DNA from: JBCDGH01 sp038751365
Lineage (GTDB): Bacteria; Patescibacteriota; JACMRA01
DNA length: 53,247 nt
Assembly: GCA_038751365.1 (NCBI GenBank)
Contig: JBCDGH010000004.1
Span: 1 to 53,247, forward strand
Direction: 5' to 3'
In this document: positions 8,605-16,484 of the stretch, piece by piece
How the letters are laid out: every line of letters starts with the position of its first letter
Position numbering within the stretch: position 1 is the first letter of the stretch
The notes under the pieces: model-generated
The model's input: the letters and a program-made list of their open reading frames with translations, nothing else
What the model was told of the DNA's origin: nothing
Databases searched by the model: none
Translations under genes and position numbers: made by a program

Positions 8605-9861
8605 CTATGCGATTCTCTTAGTGTTAGCAGATTTTTTTAGATTTGTCCTGCCAGATTTTCTACTAGATACATTCAGTAAAATACCTACACTAATATAGTT
8701 AAGCAATATCGATGAGCCACCAATGGAAACGAAAGGTAAAGGCAGACCTTTTAAGGGTATCAATCCCGTAATTCCTGCCACATTAACAAAAGCCTGAGTA
8801 GCAATCCATACACCTATACCTACTGCCAGAGCTTTACCGCCTGGGTCTTCAGCCTCATCGGCAATTTTTAAGGCTCTATATAAAAACACTAAGTATAAAC
8901 TCAAAAATAAGCTTGTAAATACAAACCCCATCTCCTCTCCAATTATTGAGATAATACCATCAGTAGTAGACTCGAACAACATACCCCTTTGCTTAAACTC
9001 ACTATTCCCATAACCTTTACCCCACATTCCACCATTCTGGATAGCCAGTCTTACATAAAATATCTGACTTGCTTGAGCACTAGATGGTGATAAAAATGCT
9101 GTTATTCTTTCTCTTCTGTAATCTACTGCAAAGACTGAACTTAGACCTACAAGTAGCATAATGAGTACAATTGTAAAAACAATTCTGAAAGGTACTTTCG
9201 ACACCCACATTACAGTTATCAAAATCCCAAATGTCAATAATACACTACCTAAATCTGGTTGAACCAGAGTCAGAAAACCAGCAAGTATAAAAGCATAAAT
9301 TGGACGCTTTAATTTCATCCAAGTCAGCTCCTCAGCATCGTACTTTTGAATTGTAGAGGCGAAGAAGATCAGCAAAGTTAATTTTGCTAACTCAGAAGGC
9401 TGAAAGGTAAGTCCAGGAATTCTGATCCAACGAATAGCCCCACCACCTTGATAAGGTCTTATTGGTGAGATTTTGACGAAGTCTAACACTTCTTTACGTA
9501 TTTGAGCTGCCTCAGATACTGGTTTTTGGAAAGTCATCACATCTACTACCAGAGCAAATATCCCCACAAAGCCCAACAGTAGAAAGGTAAGAAAAAGTAA
9601 GGTTCTTGCATGCTTAAACCAAACATGGTAGTCAATCTTAGCTAGTATAAAAGCCAAGACACCACCAATCCAGACACCTAATAGCAGTTGTTTTTGGAAG
9701 GCAAGCTGAAATACAGCAGGTCCTTTTACGGATAAACCACTAGCAATGAAAGCCAAACCGCCCATGCTTAATAGTATCACAGTAGCTAATAAGGTCCAGT
9801 CGTAAGAAATAGTTTTATCGGCTACTTTCTTAAAAAACTCTGGTCTATAAAATGATTTCAC
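8605..9861 (-). CDS. ftsW: FtsW/RodA/SpoVE-type peptidoglycan glycosyltransferase
   Basis: SEDS-family integral membrane protein of 418 residues with about ten helices. Signature regions are RWIRIPGLTFQPSELAKL (extracellular loop and following helix), QPDLGSVLL, the loop GYGNSEFKQRGMLFES, TDGIISIIGEEMGF and GLPLPFVSIGGSSIL. SEDS proteins polymerise glycan strands together with a class B penicillin-binding protein, which is not in this window. The start is GTG at 9861. FtsW and RodA cannot be told apart from sequence alone; the symbol is my preference because of the 'LPLPFVSIGGSS' end. Confidence 0.88.
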   Translation of the reverse strand: MKSFYRPEFFKKVADKTISYDWTLLATVILLSMGGLAFIASGLSVKGPAVFQLAFQKQLLLGVWIGGVLAFILAKIDYHVWFKHARTLLFLTFLLLGFVGIFALVVDVMTFQKPVSEAAQIRKEVLDFVKISPIRPYQGGGAIRWIRIPGLTFQPSELAKLTLLIFFASTIQKYDAEELTWMKLKRPIYAFILAGFLTLVQPDLGSVLLTFGILITVMWVSKVPFRIVFTIVLIMLLVGLSSVFAVDYRRERITAFLSPSSAQASQIFYVRLAIQNGGMWGKGYGNSEFKQRGMLFESTTDGIISIIGEEMGFVFTSLFLSLYLVFLYRALKIADEAEDPGGKALAVGIGVWIATQAFVNVAGITGLIPLKGLPLPFVSIGGSSILLNYISVGILLNVSSRKSGRTNLKKSANTKRIA

Positions 9862-9912
9862 TGCTAAATAGTAAGCCTTGAAGCCCTAAGTTTTGTCAAA
9901 TACTCATCTCCA

Positions 9913-10440
9913 TCAGCTAAGCACAAACCTAGCCGACAACTCAGCAGCATAGTTTTGAATACTAGCTATGTTATTTTGGTACTCTTGAGTCTTAAGTAAA
10001 TTAGTGGATAAGATAACATAACCAGGCGTTTGACCCTCTAACTCACGAATGTCTGCCATTATAGGCTCTAACGTCAATTCGCTCAATTCCTTAAAAAACT
10101 TAGTTAAGCTATTCTTAAGGTTAACTGATTGTGGATCTGTACTCCGCCTTGGAATCTTATTATTTAAAACCTTTAGACGAGAATTTAACGCTGATAGGCT
10201 TTCTAACTGCTCAGAACTATAAGAACCTGATTTTGTATAGGAATTACTTTGAGTAATTAACCGATCTAAACTTTGATCTACTTCTGTAACACTCTCGTTA
10301 GCAAAATTGACTAGATCCTGTGCCTGTCTAGCAGATGAGTAGCCATTATACCAAACTGAAATTATAATAAATAATAGAAAACCAAAAAATAGTACTACAC
10401 TTATGTGTTGTTTGAGTAACAAAGTAATTTTAGACAACAT
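9913..10440 (-). CDS. Single-pass membrane protein with coiled-coil exterior, unknown function
   Basis: 175 residues. One hydrophobic helix near the N-terminus (about 13-30, SVVLFFGFLLFIIISVW) is followed by a helical, polar region rich in S, N, L and E with heptad-like spacing (about 38-120), consistent with an extracytoplasmic coiled coil. No catalytic motif seen. It lies between galU and the SEDS gene on the same strand, which suggests a link to envelope assembly, but this is context only. Confidence 0.6.
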   Translation of the reverse strand: MLSKITLLLKQHISVVLFFGFLLFIIISVWYNGYSSARQAQDLVNFANESVTEVDQSLDRLITQSNSYTKSGSYSSEQLESLSALNSRLKVLNNKIPRRSTDPQSVNLKNSLTKFFKELSELTLEPIMADIRELEGQTPGYVILSTNLLKTQEYQNNIASIQNYAAELSARFVLS

Positions 10441-10481
10441 ACTAGCTAAGATTTGCTACTACGTTTTAACCTGTTTAAACT

Positions 10482-11366
10482 TTACTGACAAATTCGATTT
10501 TCCAAGAATTGTGTAAATTCCTGTTTTAGATCTTCTCTATTTAAAGCAAAATCAACAGTAGCTTTAAGAAAACCTACCGGAGTACCACAGTCATAACCTG
10601 ACTTTTCTGCTCTCAAAGCATACAGTTCTTGTCCTGCATTGGTCATTTTAACAAAAGCATCAGCTACTCTTATCTCTCCATCACCTGCTGTAGATTCGGC
10701 TTGCTCAAGATGATTCCAGACAGTTTTATCTATCACTGCATAACCATTATTGATCATATTTGAAGGAGCTTGATCAATCGGTGGCTTTTCTACAAAACCA
10801 TTCACTTTAACAATTTCCTTACCTTCAGAACTCGAATCATAATCTACAATACCATATTTAGATACTTTCTCTTGTGGCACGAAGTCGGTAGCGATTACTG
10901 GCTTACCAAACTCTCCGTAGAATTTAATTAGCTTATCTAGAGTCTGATTTGAAGAGGGCATTATATAGTCAGGAAAGACTACTAAAACTGGTTCATCTAA
11001 ATCAATAAAAGACTTGGCACAAAGTAAAGCGTGACCATCACCGTGCTGTACTGGTTGCCTGACATAAGCAAACTCGGCTAACTTAGATATTTTCTCTACA
11101 TTGCTTAGCAAGTCATGTTTTCCTTTTTCTACTAGAGTAGACTCTAATTCATAGCTTTTATCAAAGTGATTCTCTATGGCATTCTTACCTCTTCCTGTGA
11201 CGAATATAATATCTTCAATACCTGCTTGCACTGCCTCCTCAACTAAATATTGTATGATTGGCTTATCAATAATCGGCATCATTTCTTTTGGTACAGATTT
11301 AGTTATTGGTAAAAAACGTGTACCGAACCCAGCTACTACAAAAATTGCTTTTTTAACTTTAAACAT
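10482..11366 (-). CDS. galU: UTP-glucose-1-phosphate uridylyltransferase
   Basis: Makes UDP-glucose for surface polysaccharides or glycolipids. The nucleotide-binding loop VAGFGTRFLP with SVPKEMMPI is at residues 11-31; the usual glycine of GxGTR before the loop is partly altered (AGFGTR is the normal GalU form). QPVQHGDGHALL, FVEKPP and CGTPVGFLKA are family motifs. 294 residues is normal. It heads the minus-strand run galU, membrane protein, SEDS protein and mnmA. Confidence 0.93.
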   Translation of the reverse strand: MFKVKKAIFVVAGFGTRFLPITKSVPKEMMPIIDKPIIQYLVEEAVQAGIEDIIFVTGRGKNAIENHFDKSYELESTLVEKGKHDLLSNVEKISKLAEFAYVRQPVQHGDGHALLCAKSFIDLDEPVLVVFPDYIMPSSNQTLDKLIKFYGEFGKPVIATDFVPQEKVSKYGIVDYDSSSEGKEIVKVNGFVEKPPIDQAPSNMINNGYAVIDKTVWNHLEQAESTAGDGEIRVADAFVKMTNAGQELYALRAEKSGYDCGTPVGFLKATVDFALNREDLKQEFTQFLENRICQ

Positions 11367-11581
11367 ACTAAAATAGATATAATATTAAACTTACTAATTT
11401 GTCTGGCAAAACAAACAATGCACAAACTATTTGAATATTTTTATATAGCTGTCAATGCATACAGGATTATAAATAGGTCTTTCCTTGACAAAAGCTACAT
11501 CACATATTCTTAGTGTGTAACTACCTAGCTAATCACTAAAGCTATTTGACTAAGCACTAAAATAGTTCTTTTTTCGATAAT

Positions 11582-12004
11582 ATGGCGAATTATTTTCTTG
11601 CTAAATCTGATCCAGATTCTTATTCAATCGATGACTTCGAGCGTGAGGTAGAAACTAATTGGGATGGAGTTCATAATTACGCCGCGATTAAGGTGATAAA
11701 AAGTTGGAAAATAGGAGATTTAGTTTTGATTTATCACTCTCAAGGAGAGAATTCTATTGTAGGAATTTCCAAAGTCACAAGCTCACCAATAAAAGATAAA
11801 GATGACCCGAGAGGCATTAGCTGGTGCGCCAGATTAAAGCTAATTAGGAAGTATCCAACTAGTAAGCGCATAAGCTTAAAAGAAATAAAGGCTAGCGGTC
11901 TGTTCCCAGATTTTGCCTTGGTTAGACAGAGTAGACTATCGACTATGGCTTGTCCTGATAGTTTTATAGAATGGTTAAAGCAAAAAGGGGTCAATATAGC
12001 TTGA
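11582..12004 (+). CDS. EVE-domain protein
   Basis: Stand-alone EVE domain of 140 residues in the PUA/YTH superfamily. The family pattern is clear: YFLAKSDPDSYSIDDF at the N-terminus, WDGVHNYAA (about 29-37), KIGDLVLIYHSQ (about 43-54), IVGISKV, then a basic strand LKLIRKYP and ALVRQSRLS near the C-terminus. EVE domains bind modified bases such as 5-methylcytosine derivatives, or modified RNA, and often accompany nucleases. Its TGA stop is only 5 bases before the start of a UvrC-type nuclease gene, so the two are one unit. A TTGACA lies near 11480, but a matching -10 is weak. Confidence 0.85.
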   Translation: MANYFLAKSDPDSYSIDDFEREVETNWDGVHNYAAIKVIKSWKIGDLVLIYHSQGENSIVGISKVTSSPIKDKDDPRGISWCARLKLIRKYPTSKRISLKEIKASGLFPDFALVRQSRLSTMACPDSFIEWLKQKGVNIA

Positions 12005-12009
12005 GGAAT

Positions 12010-12963
12010 ATGCCAGAATCAGAAAGTCTAAAAAAAGTAGTACTAACCGGTAAACATAAAGATTTATTAGAAAAACTAAGCGACTCTGAACTTTACTTAA
12101 GGAACACCTTTGGTCAAAACCAAGAATCTATTTCTGGGCTAATGAATCAAGGTGTCCAAAATGCCTTTGTTTACTTACAGCGAAATAAGCTCGGTCAGCA
12201 ACTTAGTATTTTTGAAGAGAATAATTTGTTCAGCACAGTTGTAGATTTACAAAATAAGCTTGGACTGAAAGACCTGCCTAGGCAAATTGAGTGTTATGAT
12301 ATTTCACATATATCTGGTAAATTTGTGTACGGATCTATGGTCACTTTTTACGACGGTAGACCCCAGAAGAAAATGTATAAATTGTTCAAAACCAAAGAGC
12401 AGAATAATGACTTTGAAAATTTAAAGGAAGTATTAAAAAGACGATTTCAAAGAGCTATCGACTGGGAATTAGAAAATCAAAAAAGCCCTAAAGATAAACC
12501 TAACCCTTGGAAGTTAGCTGATTTGATAATTGTTGACGGTGGGAAAGGTCAACTAAGCTCTGATTTAGAGGTTCTCGAAGAGTTTAAAAAGCAGTTTAAA
12601 TCACATGGATTGGATTTTCAAGTAGAAATATGCTCTCTGGCTAAAAGAGAGGAAGAGTTATTTTTGCCTTATAAGTCTGAACCAATAATAGTAGAAGGGA
12701 AAACTAGATTTTTAATTCAACGAATTAGAGATGAAGCTCATAGATTTGCTATTACTAACAATCGTAAAGCTCGACTAAAAACTATCAAAAGAAGCCAATT
12801 AGACGAAATAGCTGGCATAGGTCAAGTAACCAAAGAGAAACTACTAAAGACTTTTGGCTCAGTCGAGAATTTGATAACTAGCCTAGACAGAAATCCCGAG
12901 CTTGTATACGAGCTTGTAGGTAAAAATATTACCCAAAAATTAAAAGCTCATTTCGGCATATGA
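12010..12963 (+). CDS. UvrC C-terminal nuclease without GIY-YIG half
   Basis: Matches only the second half of excinuclease subunit C: the RNase H-fold incision domain and the terminal helix-hairpin-helix. From the ATG at 12010 the acidic residues and histidine of the 5'-incision site are kept: YDISH (Asp about 97), VDGGKGQL (Asp about 176) and RDEAHRF (Asp and His about 241-244). The HhH (LDEIAGIGQVTKEKLL) occupies the end. A full UvrC has about 600 residues; the N-terminal GIY-YIG 3'-nuclease and the UVR motif are missing, and the 200 bases upstream of the EVE gene do not encode them. An in-frame ATG at 11971 would overlap the EVE gene; GAGG just before 12010 favours the later start. The stop overlaps the next gene (ATGA). 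Confidence 0.85.
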   Translation: MPESESLKKVVLTGKHKDLLEKLSDSELYLRNTFGQNQESISGLMNQGVQNAFVYLQRNKLGQQLSIFEENNLFSTVVDLQNKLGLKDLPRQIECYDISHISGKFVYGSMVTFYDGRPQKKMYKLFKTKEQNNDFENLKEVLKRRFQRAIDWELENQKSPKDKPNPWKLADLIIVDGGKGQLSSDLEVLEEFKKQFKSHGLDFQVEICSLAKREEELFLPYKSEPIIVEGKTRFLIQRIRDEAHRFAITNNRKARLKTIKRSQLDEIAGIGQVTKEKLLKTFGSVENLITSLDRNPELVYELVGKNITQKLKAHFGI

Positions 12964-14210
12964 AGTCTCACACTAATAAAAATTACTTTAAATATATTAT
13001 TGGTATATTTTTTGCAGTCTTAATTGTTCTCGGTATTGTAGCTATCAATTCTGCCAATCAAAAACTTGTACACAATGATGGTGAGCAAAAAAATATTTTA
13101 GAAGATGAAGTAGAAGAGATAGATACCGTTGAAGAAGCGATTGAAAAACCCAAAATTCCACCAGCACAGTTAAGATTAAACACAGTGTTTTTTGGAGATG
13201 TATTCTGGGGCAGATACGTTGATGACTGGTCAAAGGCTAGTCCACTTAGCTTTGCATACCCTTTTTCTGGATTAGATACCTTTGAGAAAAATAAAGAAGA
13301 TGTCTGGATTGCCGGTCTAGAATGCCCGATTACTTCTACATATTTAAGTTCCAAGGAGCAGGATTCTACTTTAAAATTTAGTTGTCCTGTAGAGTATACA
13401 CCTGAAGCCGCTAAATGGTTTGAGGCTTTTACTCTAGCTAATAATCATACAGATAACATGGAAGAGGTAGATGGTTTTGCGCAAACTAAAGCAAATTTAG
13501 AAAAAAACGGAATTCAATATTTTGGACACTATGACAATTCGGTTAAAAAAGATATCTGCGAGGTCTTAAGCTTCAGAGCTACTAATATTTATTCTGATCC
13601 GACCCACTCAAATAATGACACGACAGCTAAGCATATCCCAATTGCCATGTGCGGTTTTCAAAATATTTTTAGACTACCTAAAGAAGATGAATTGCAAGTG
13701 ATAACTGAGTATGCAAAATATTTCCCAACTATTGCTCTACCTCATCAAGGTAAAGAATACACTTATAAAGCCGACTCCTTGCAACAGACATATAATCGCA
13801 GGCTAATTGATTTGGGAGCAGACGCAGTAATAGGCAACCATGTACACTCAGTGCAAAATACAGAAGCGTATAAAGGTAAGCTAATTATTTACTCTCTCGG
13901 CAATTTTATATTCGATCAGCAATTCTCAGCTCAAGTCACTCAAGCTATTGGAGCTAATTTAGATTTTTTGTTCGAGAATGACTCAGACCTACAAAAATAC
14001 TTAGAATTTTCTGAATCTTGTAAGCAATTCCAAGACTCCTGTCTTGAACAAGCCCAATCCTTAAAACTAAACAAACCCAAATTTAGTATCAAATACGATA
14101 TTATAGGAAGCGATAACAGCAAAAAATTAACAAAAAAAGCTTCAGACGCAGTATTCCAAGGCTTAAAAACAAGAACAAATTGGGAGCGAACTAAAGCTCA
14201 ACTAGAATAA
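12960..14210 (+). CDS. CapA-family (PGA_cap) metallophosphatase-fold protein
   Basis: 416 residues: an N-terminal membrane anchor (about 11-30), an acidic linker rich in E (about 40-65), then the PGA_cap domain. Family motifs are FFGDVFWGR, GLECPIT, TLANNHTDN, ALPHQGKEY and GADAVIGNHVHSVQ followed by IYSLGNFIFDQ. This fold resembles metallophosphatases, and CapA proteins take part in poly-gamma-glutamate or other surface polymer handling. Here there is no capBC, so a specific polymer cannot be named. Its ATG overlaps the uvrC stop, making it the third gene of the EVE operon. Four extra cysteines in the outer part may form disulfides. Confidence 0.85.
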   Translation: MKSHTNKNYFKYIIGIFFAVLIVLGIVAINSANQKLVHNDGEQKNILEDEVEEIDTVEEAIEKPKIPPAQLRLNTVFFGDVFWGRYVDDWSKASPLSFAYPFSGLDTFEKNKEDVWIAGLECPITSTYLSSKEQDSTLKFSCPVEYTPEAAKWFEAFTLANNHTDNMEEVDGFAQTKANLEKNGIQYFGHYDNSVKKDICEVLSFRATNIYSDPTHSNNDTTAKHIPIAMCGFQNIFRLPKEDELQVITEYAKYFPTIALPHQGKEYTYKADSLQQTYNRRLIDLGADAVIGNHVHSVQNTEAYKGKLIIYSLGNFIFDQQFSAQVTQAIGANLDFLFENDSDLQKYLEFSESCKQFQDSCLEQAQSLKLNKPKFSIKYDIIGSDNSKKLTKKASDAVFQGLKTRTNWERTKAQLE

Positions 14211-14216
14211 ACATAG

Positions 14217-15923
14217 CTATACGGTTTTTTCACCATCTTGAAGCTGGATTGTAATAGACCCTTTTTGGAGATCTGCAATCTTCTCTCTGACTTTACCTTC
14301 CTGCTTAATAAGGGCATAGCCTTTTTTCAAAATATTTTCAGGATTATGTAAGCTTATTTTGCTTGCTATCAAGCTAAAATTGTTTTTACTATTTTCTAGT
14401 CTATCACTAATATTTTTTAATGACTGCTGATATTGAGCATCAGTTTGTGTACTTAAGTTTTTGATAGTGTCAATCACTATGGGTTCAAATTGCTTAATGG
14501 ACTTTAGTTGATAAATATTTTGATTTAAGTTGATTTTCACCAAAGTTAGACTATTTTGCCATAATCGTTGAGTTTCCACTTTTGTTTTACCTATAAAAGA
14601 CGTTACAGTGTTGCCAGTTCTTTCAGTAACCAACTTAGTAGATTGCACATGTCTCTGAACCAATGATAGAATAACTGTCTGAATATTACTAGCTACTCTG
14701 GTGTAATCTTGCTTTCTAGCAAAAAAATATGAATCAAAATAACTACGATAATTTTCTAACTTTTGTTCTACATCTAGTGCAGACATACTGCTAAGCTCTG
14801 CTGCCTGACTGGGTGTAGATGCCCGCAGATCAGCCGCCAGTTCTACCAAAGTCGTATCTCTCTCGTGACCTATAGCTACTATAGTCGGTCGATTTATACC
14901 ATGGACAGCCCTGACTACTTTTTCAGAATTGAATACCACCAAATCATCTTGACTACCCCCACCCCGAGTAAGAACTACCGTATCTATATTATACTTTTCA
15001 GTTAATTTATTAGTTAGTGCTAGGCTCTCTAGAATTTCAGCCTCAGCACCTACGCCTTGGGTTTTGATTGCTAAGTGATAAATCTTGATTCCGCCTCTCC
15101 TCTGCCCTAGAACTTTGATATAGTCGCTTAAAGCTGCACTTATTGTACTAGCTAGCAGTAATACCGATCTTGGCAGTTTACTCACAAGCCTCTTTCTAGT
15201 TTCATCAAATATCCCCTCACTTCTTAATTTACTCTCTAGCAACTTCAAATTTCTTAATAACTCACCCTCACCGCTCAGTTGTAATTTATGAACATCAAAG
15301 TAGATTCTAGAATTCTTGACTGACATCTTGAATTTACCAGTGATTCTGACCGCCAAACCCTCATTAAGGGGAAATCCGGAGCGTATGACCACACCTCCAA
15401 AAACCCAACAGTCTAACCTACTATCCTGCTTGTCCTTAACTGAAAAAATATACATTTGCCTGACAGCTCTGACCTCAGAAATTTCACCTTCTAGAGTATA
15501 TTCTTGCTCACCTACCAACCTCTTTACTAAGTTTAAGGCTTCGGTAACACTTAGTATTTTTACACTTTGTTCTAGATTCGTCCCAGTTTGTTTGCGCTGA
15601 ATTTTGTCTAGGGTACTTTCTAATATCAACCAGGTTTCTCTATCGGATTCAGCTAACTGCCATTTTTGGAGATCGTCTAAATTATCTTTAGTAGCCAAAA
15701 AGGCAATTCCTTGAGCCACTTTACGCCTTATCTGAACACTGCTATGGTTCCGTAATTCTAGAAGTTGCTCTAAATATTCTGTTTTTTTGTGAGTAAATAT
15801 CCAGTTAATTTGGGGTAATAGCTCTTTAGCTTTCAGCTTAGGGTTTAAAAAATCATCTATGTTTTGATTACTTACTGATTGATTCTTTTTATCACTAATT
15901 GTCTGTAAAAACAAATCTGACAT
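14217..15923 (-). CDS. xseA: Exodeoxyribonuclease VII large subunit with helical N-terminal extension
   Basis: The core matches XseA: an OB-fold (LEGEISEVRAVRQ to HKLQLSGEGEL), then the catalytic domain with GQRRGGIKIYH, VLTRGGGSQDDL, AIGHERDTTL and ASTPSQAAEL, then a long coiled coil. Known members are 400-450 residues; this one has about 110 extra N-terminal residues that look like HEAT repeats (LLELRNHSSVQIRRKVAQG and following). No xseB small subunit is nearby. I prefer ATG 15923; an in-frame TTG at 15959 adds 12 residues, but its bases overlap a TTGACA that fits a -35 box for the ATG. Confidence 0.85.
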   Translation of the reverse strand: MSDLFLQTISDKKNQSVSNQNIDDFLNPKLKAKELLPQINWIFTHKKTEYLEQLLELRNHSSVQIRRKVAQGIAFLATKDNLDDLQKWQLAESDRETWLILESTLDKIQRKQTGTNLEQSVKILSVTEALNLVKRLVGEQEYTLEGEISEVRAVRQMYIFSVKDKQDSRLDCWVFGGVVIRSGFPLNEGLAVRITGKFKMSVKNSRIYFDVHKLQLSGEGELLRNLKLLESKLRSEGIFDETRKRLVSKLPRSVLLLASTISAALSDYIKVLGQRRGGIKIYHLAIKTQGVGAEAEILESLALTNKLTEKYNIDTVVLTRGGGSQDDLVVFNSEKVVRAVHGINRPTIVAIGHERDTTLVELAADLRASTPSQAAELSSMSALDVEQKLENYRSYFDSYFFARKQDYTRVASNIQTVILSLVQRHVQSTKLVTERTGNTVTSFIGKTKVETQRLWQNSLTLVKINLNQNIYQLKSIKQFEPIVIDTIKNLSTQTDAQYQQSLKNISDRLENSKNNFSLIASKISLHNPENILKKGYALIKQEGKVREKIADLQKGSITIQLQDGEKTV

Positions 15924-15979
15924 GATCTTTAGAGTGCTTTTATCAAAGATTTGTGTCAAATATTATTCAATACCAGGCG

Positions 15980-16024
15980 AATCCACCATTCAATGGCGGA
16001 ATATTCACCACCAAACGGTGGATT
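15980..16024. repeat. Nested, mutually exclusive stem-loops upstream of xseA
   Basis: AATCCACC (15980-15987) can pair with GGTGGATT (16017-16024). Inside are two shorter competing hairpins: CCATT-C-AATGG (15986-15996) and CCACC-AAAC-GGTGG (16008-16021). The copies share the CCACC core. It lies between the xseA start and the terminator of the gene upstream, so it is either a 5' control element or a small dispersed palindromic repeat; no second copy was noticed in the window. Confidence 0.4.
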
Positions 16025-16057
16025 TGTCAAATTCATGGATTTACTAGCCTGAGGCAT

Positions 16058-16093
16058 AAAAAACCACTCTCAACAAATTAATGGAAAGTGGTT
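16058..16093 (-). terminator. Rho-independent terminator of the 16125-16373 gene
   Basis: AACCACT (16062-16068) pairs with AGTGGTT (16087-16093). Read on the minus strand, the stem runs into TTTTTT (16063-16058), about 30 bases past the stop. Confidence 0.65.
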
Positions 16094-16124
16094 ACAATAA
16101 AATTACTTAGTGACTCAGCTTAAT

Positions 16125-16373
16125 TCAGCTTCTTGGTCTCATGAATAAAGTCACATAAGACAATGATAAACCGCCACCTGCCAACAAGTAGGTGAGTAAT
16201 ATGTGAATCATTTGGTTATTATAAACTTTGACTTCATCGCCGTTTACTTTCAATAGCGGAGTAGAAATATATCCTCCTTTGAGTTCTGGCTTATTAAAAA
16301 AATTAAGTGTAGCTGGGGACAGTCCCGCTGCAATGATCAACAGTGTTAGGGCTTTATTTCTAAAATCTTGCAT
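16125..16373 (-). CDS. Small two-helix membrane protein, unknown
   Basis: 82 residues with two hydrophobic helices (about 8-23 and 57-77) joined by a polar loop containing several G and K/D residues. ATG start. No family recognised. It has its own terminator, which supports it being a real gene; its location between xseA and trkH gives no functional hint. Confidence 0.55.
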   Translation of the reverse strand: MQDFRNKALTLLIIAAGLSPATLNFFNKPELKGGYISTPLLKVNGDEVKVYNNQMIHILLTYLLAGGGLSLSYVTLFMRPRS

Positions 16374-16484
16374 TTTACTATCACCTCTACAAAAAGTTTT
16401 CAGTTACTAAACATTGAAGTAACTTATTTCATATCTTAGCATAATCTATAATATTTGGCAACTTGAAGCCTTATACAACAAATA

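Noticed and set aside
11417..11512. 31-residue frame upstream of the EVE gene
   Set aside because: No promoter with correct spacing before it and no recognisable pattern; it ends well before the EVE start.
12010..12963. Cho-type endonuclease as an explanation for the short UvrC
   Set aside because: Cho is homologous to the N-terminal GIY-YIG half of UvrC; this protein matches only the C-terminal half.
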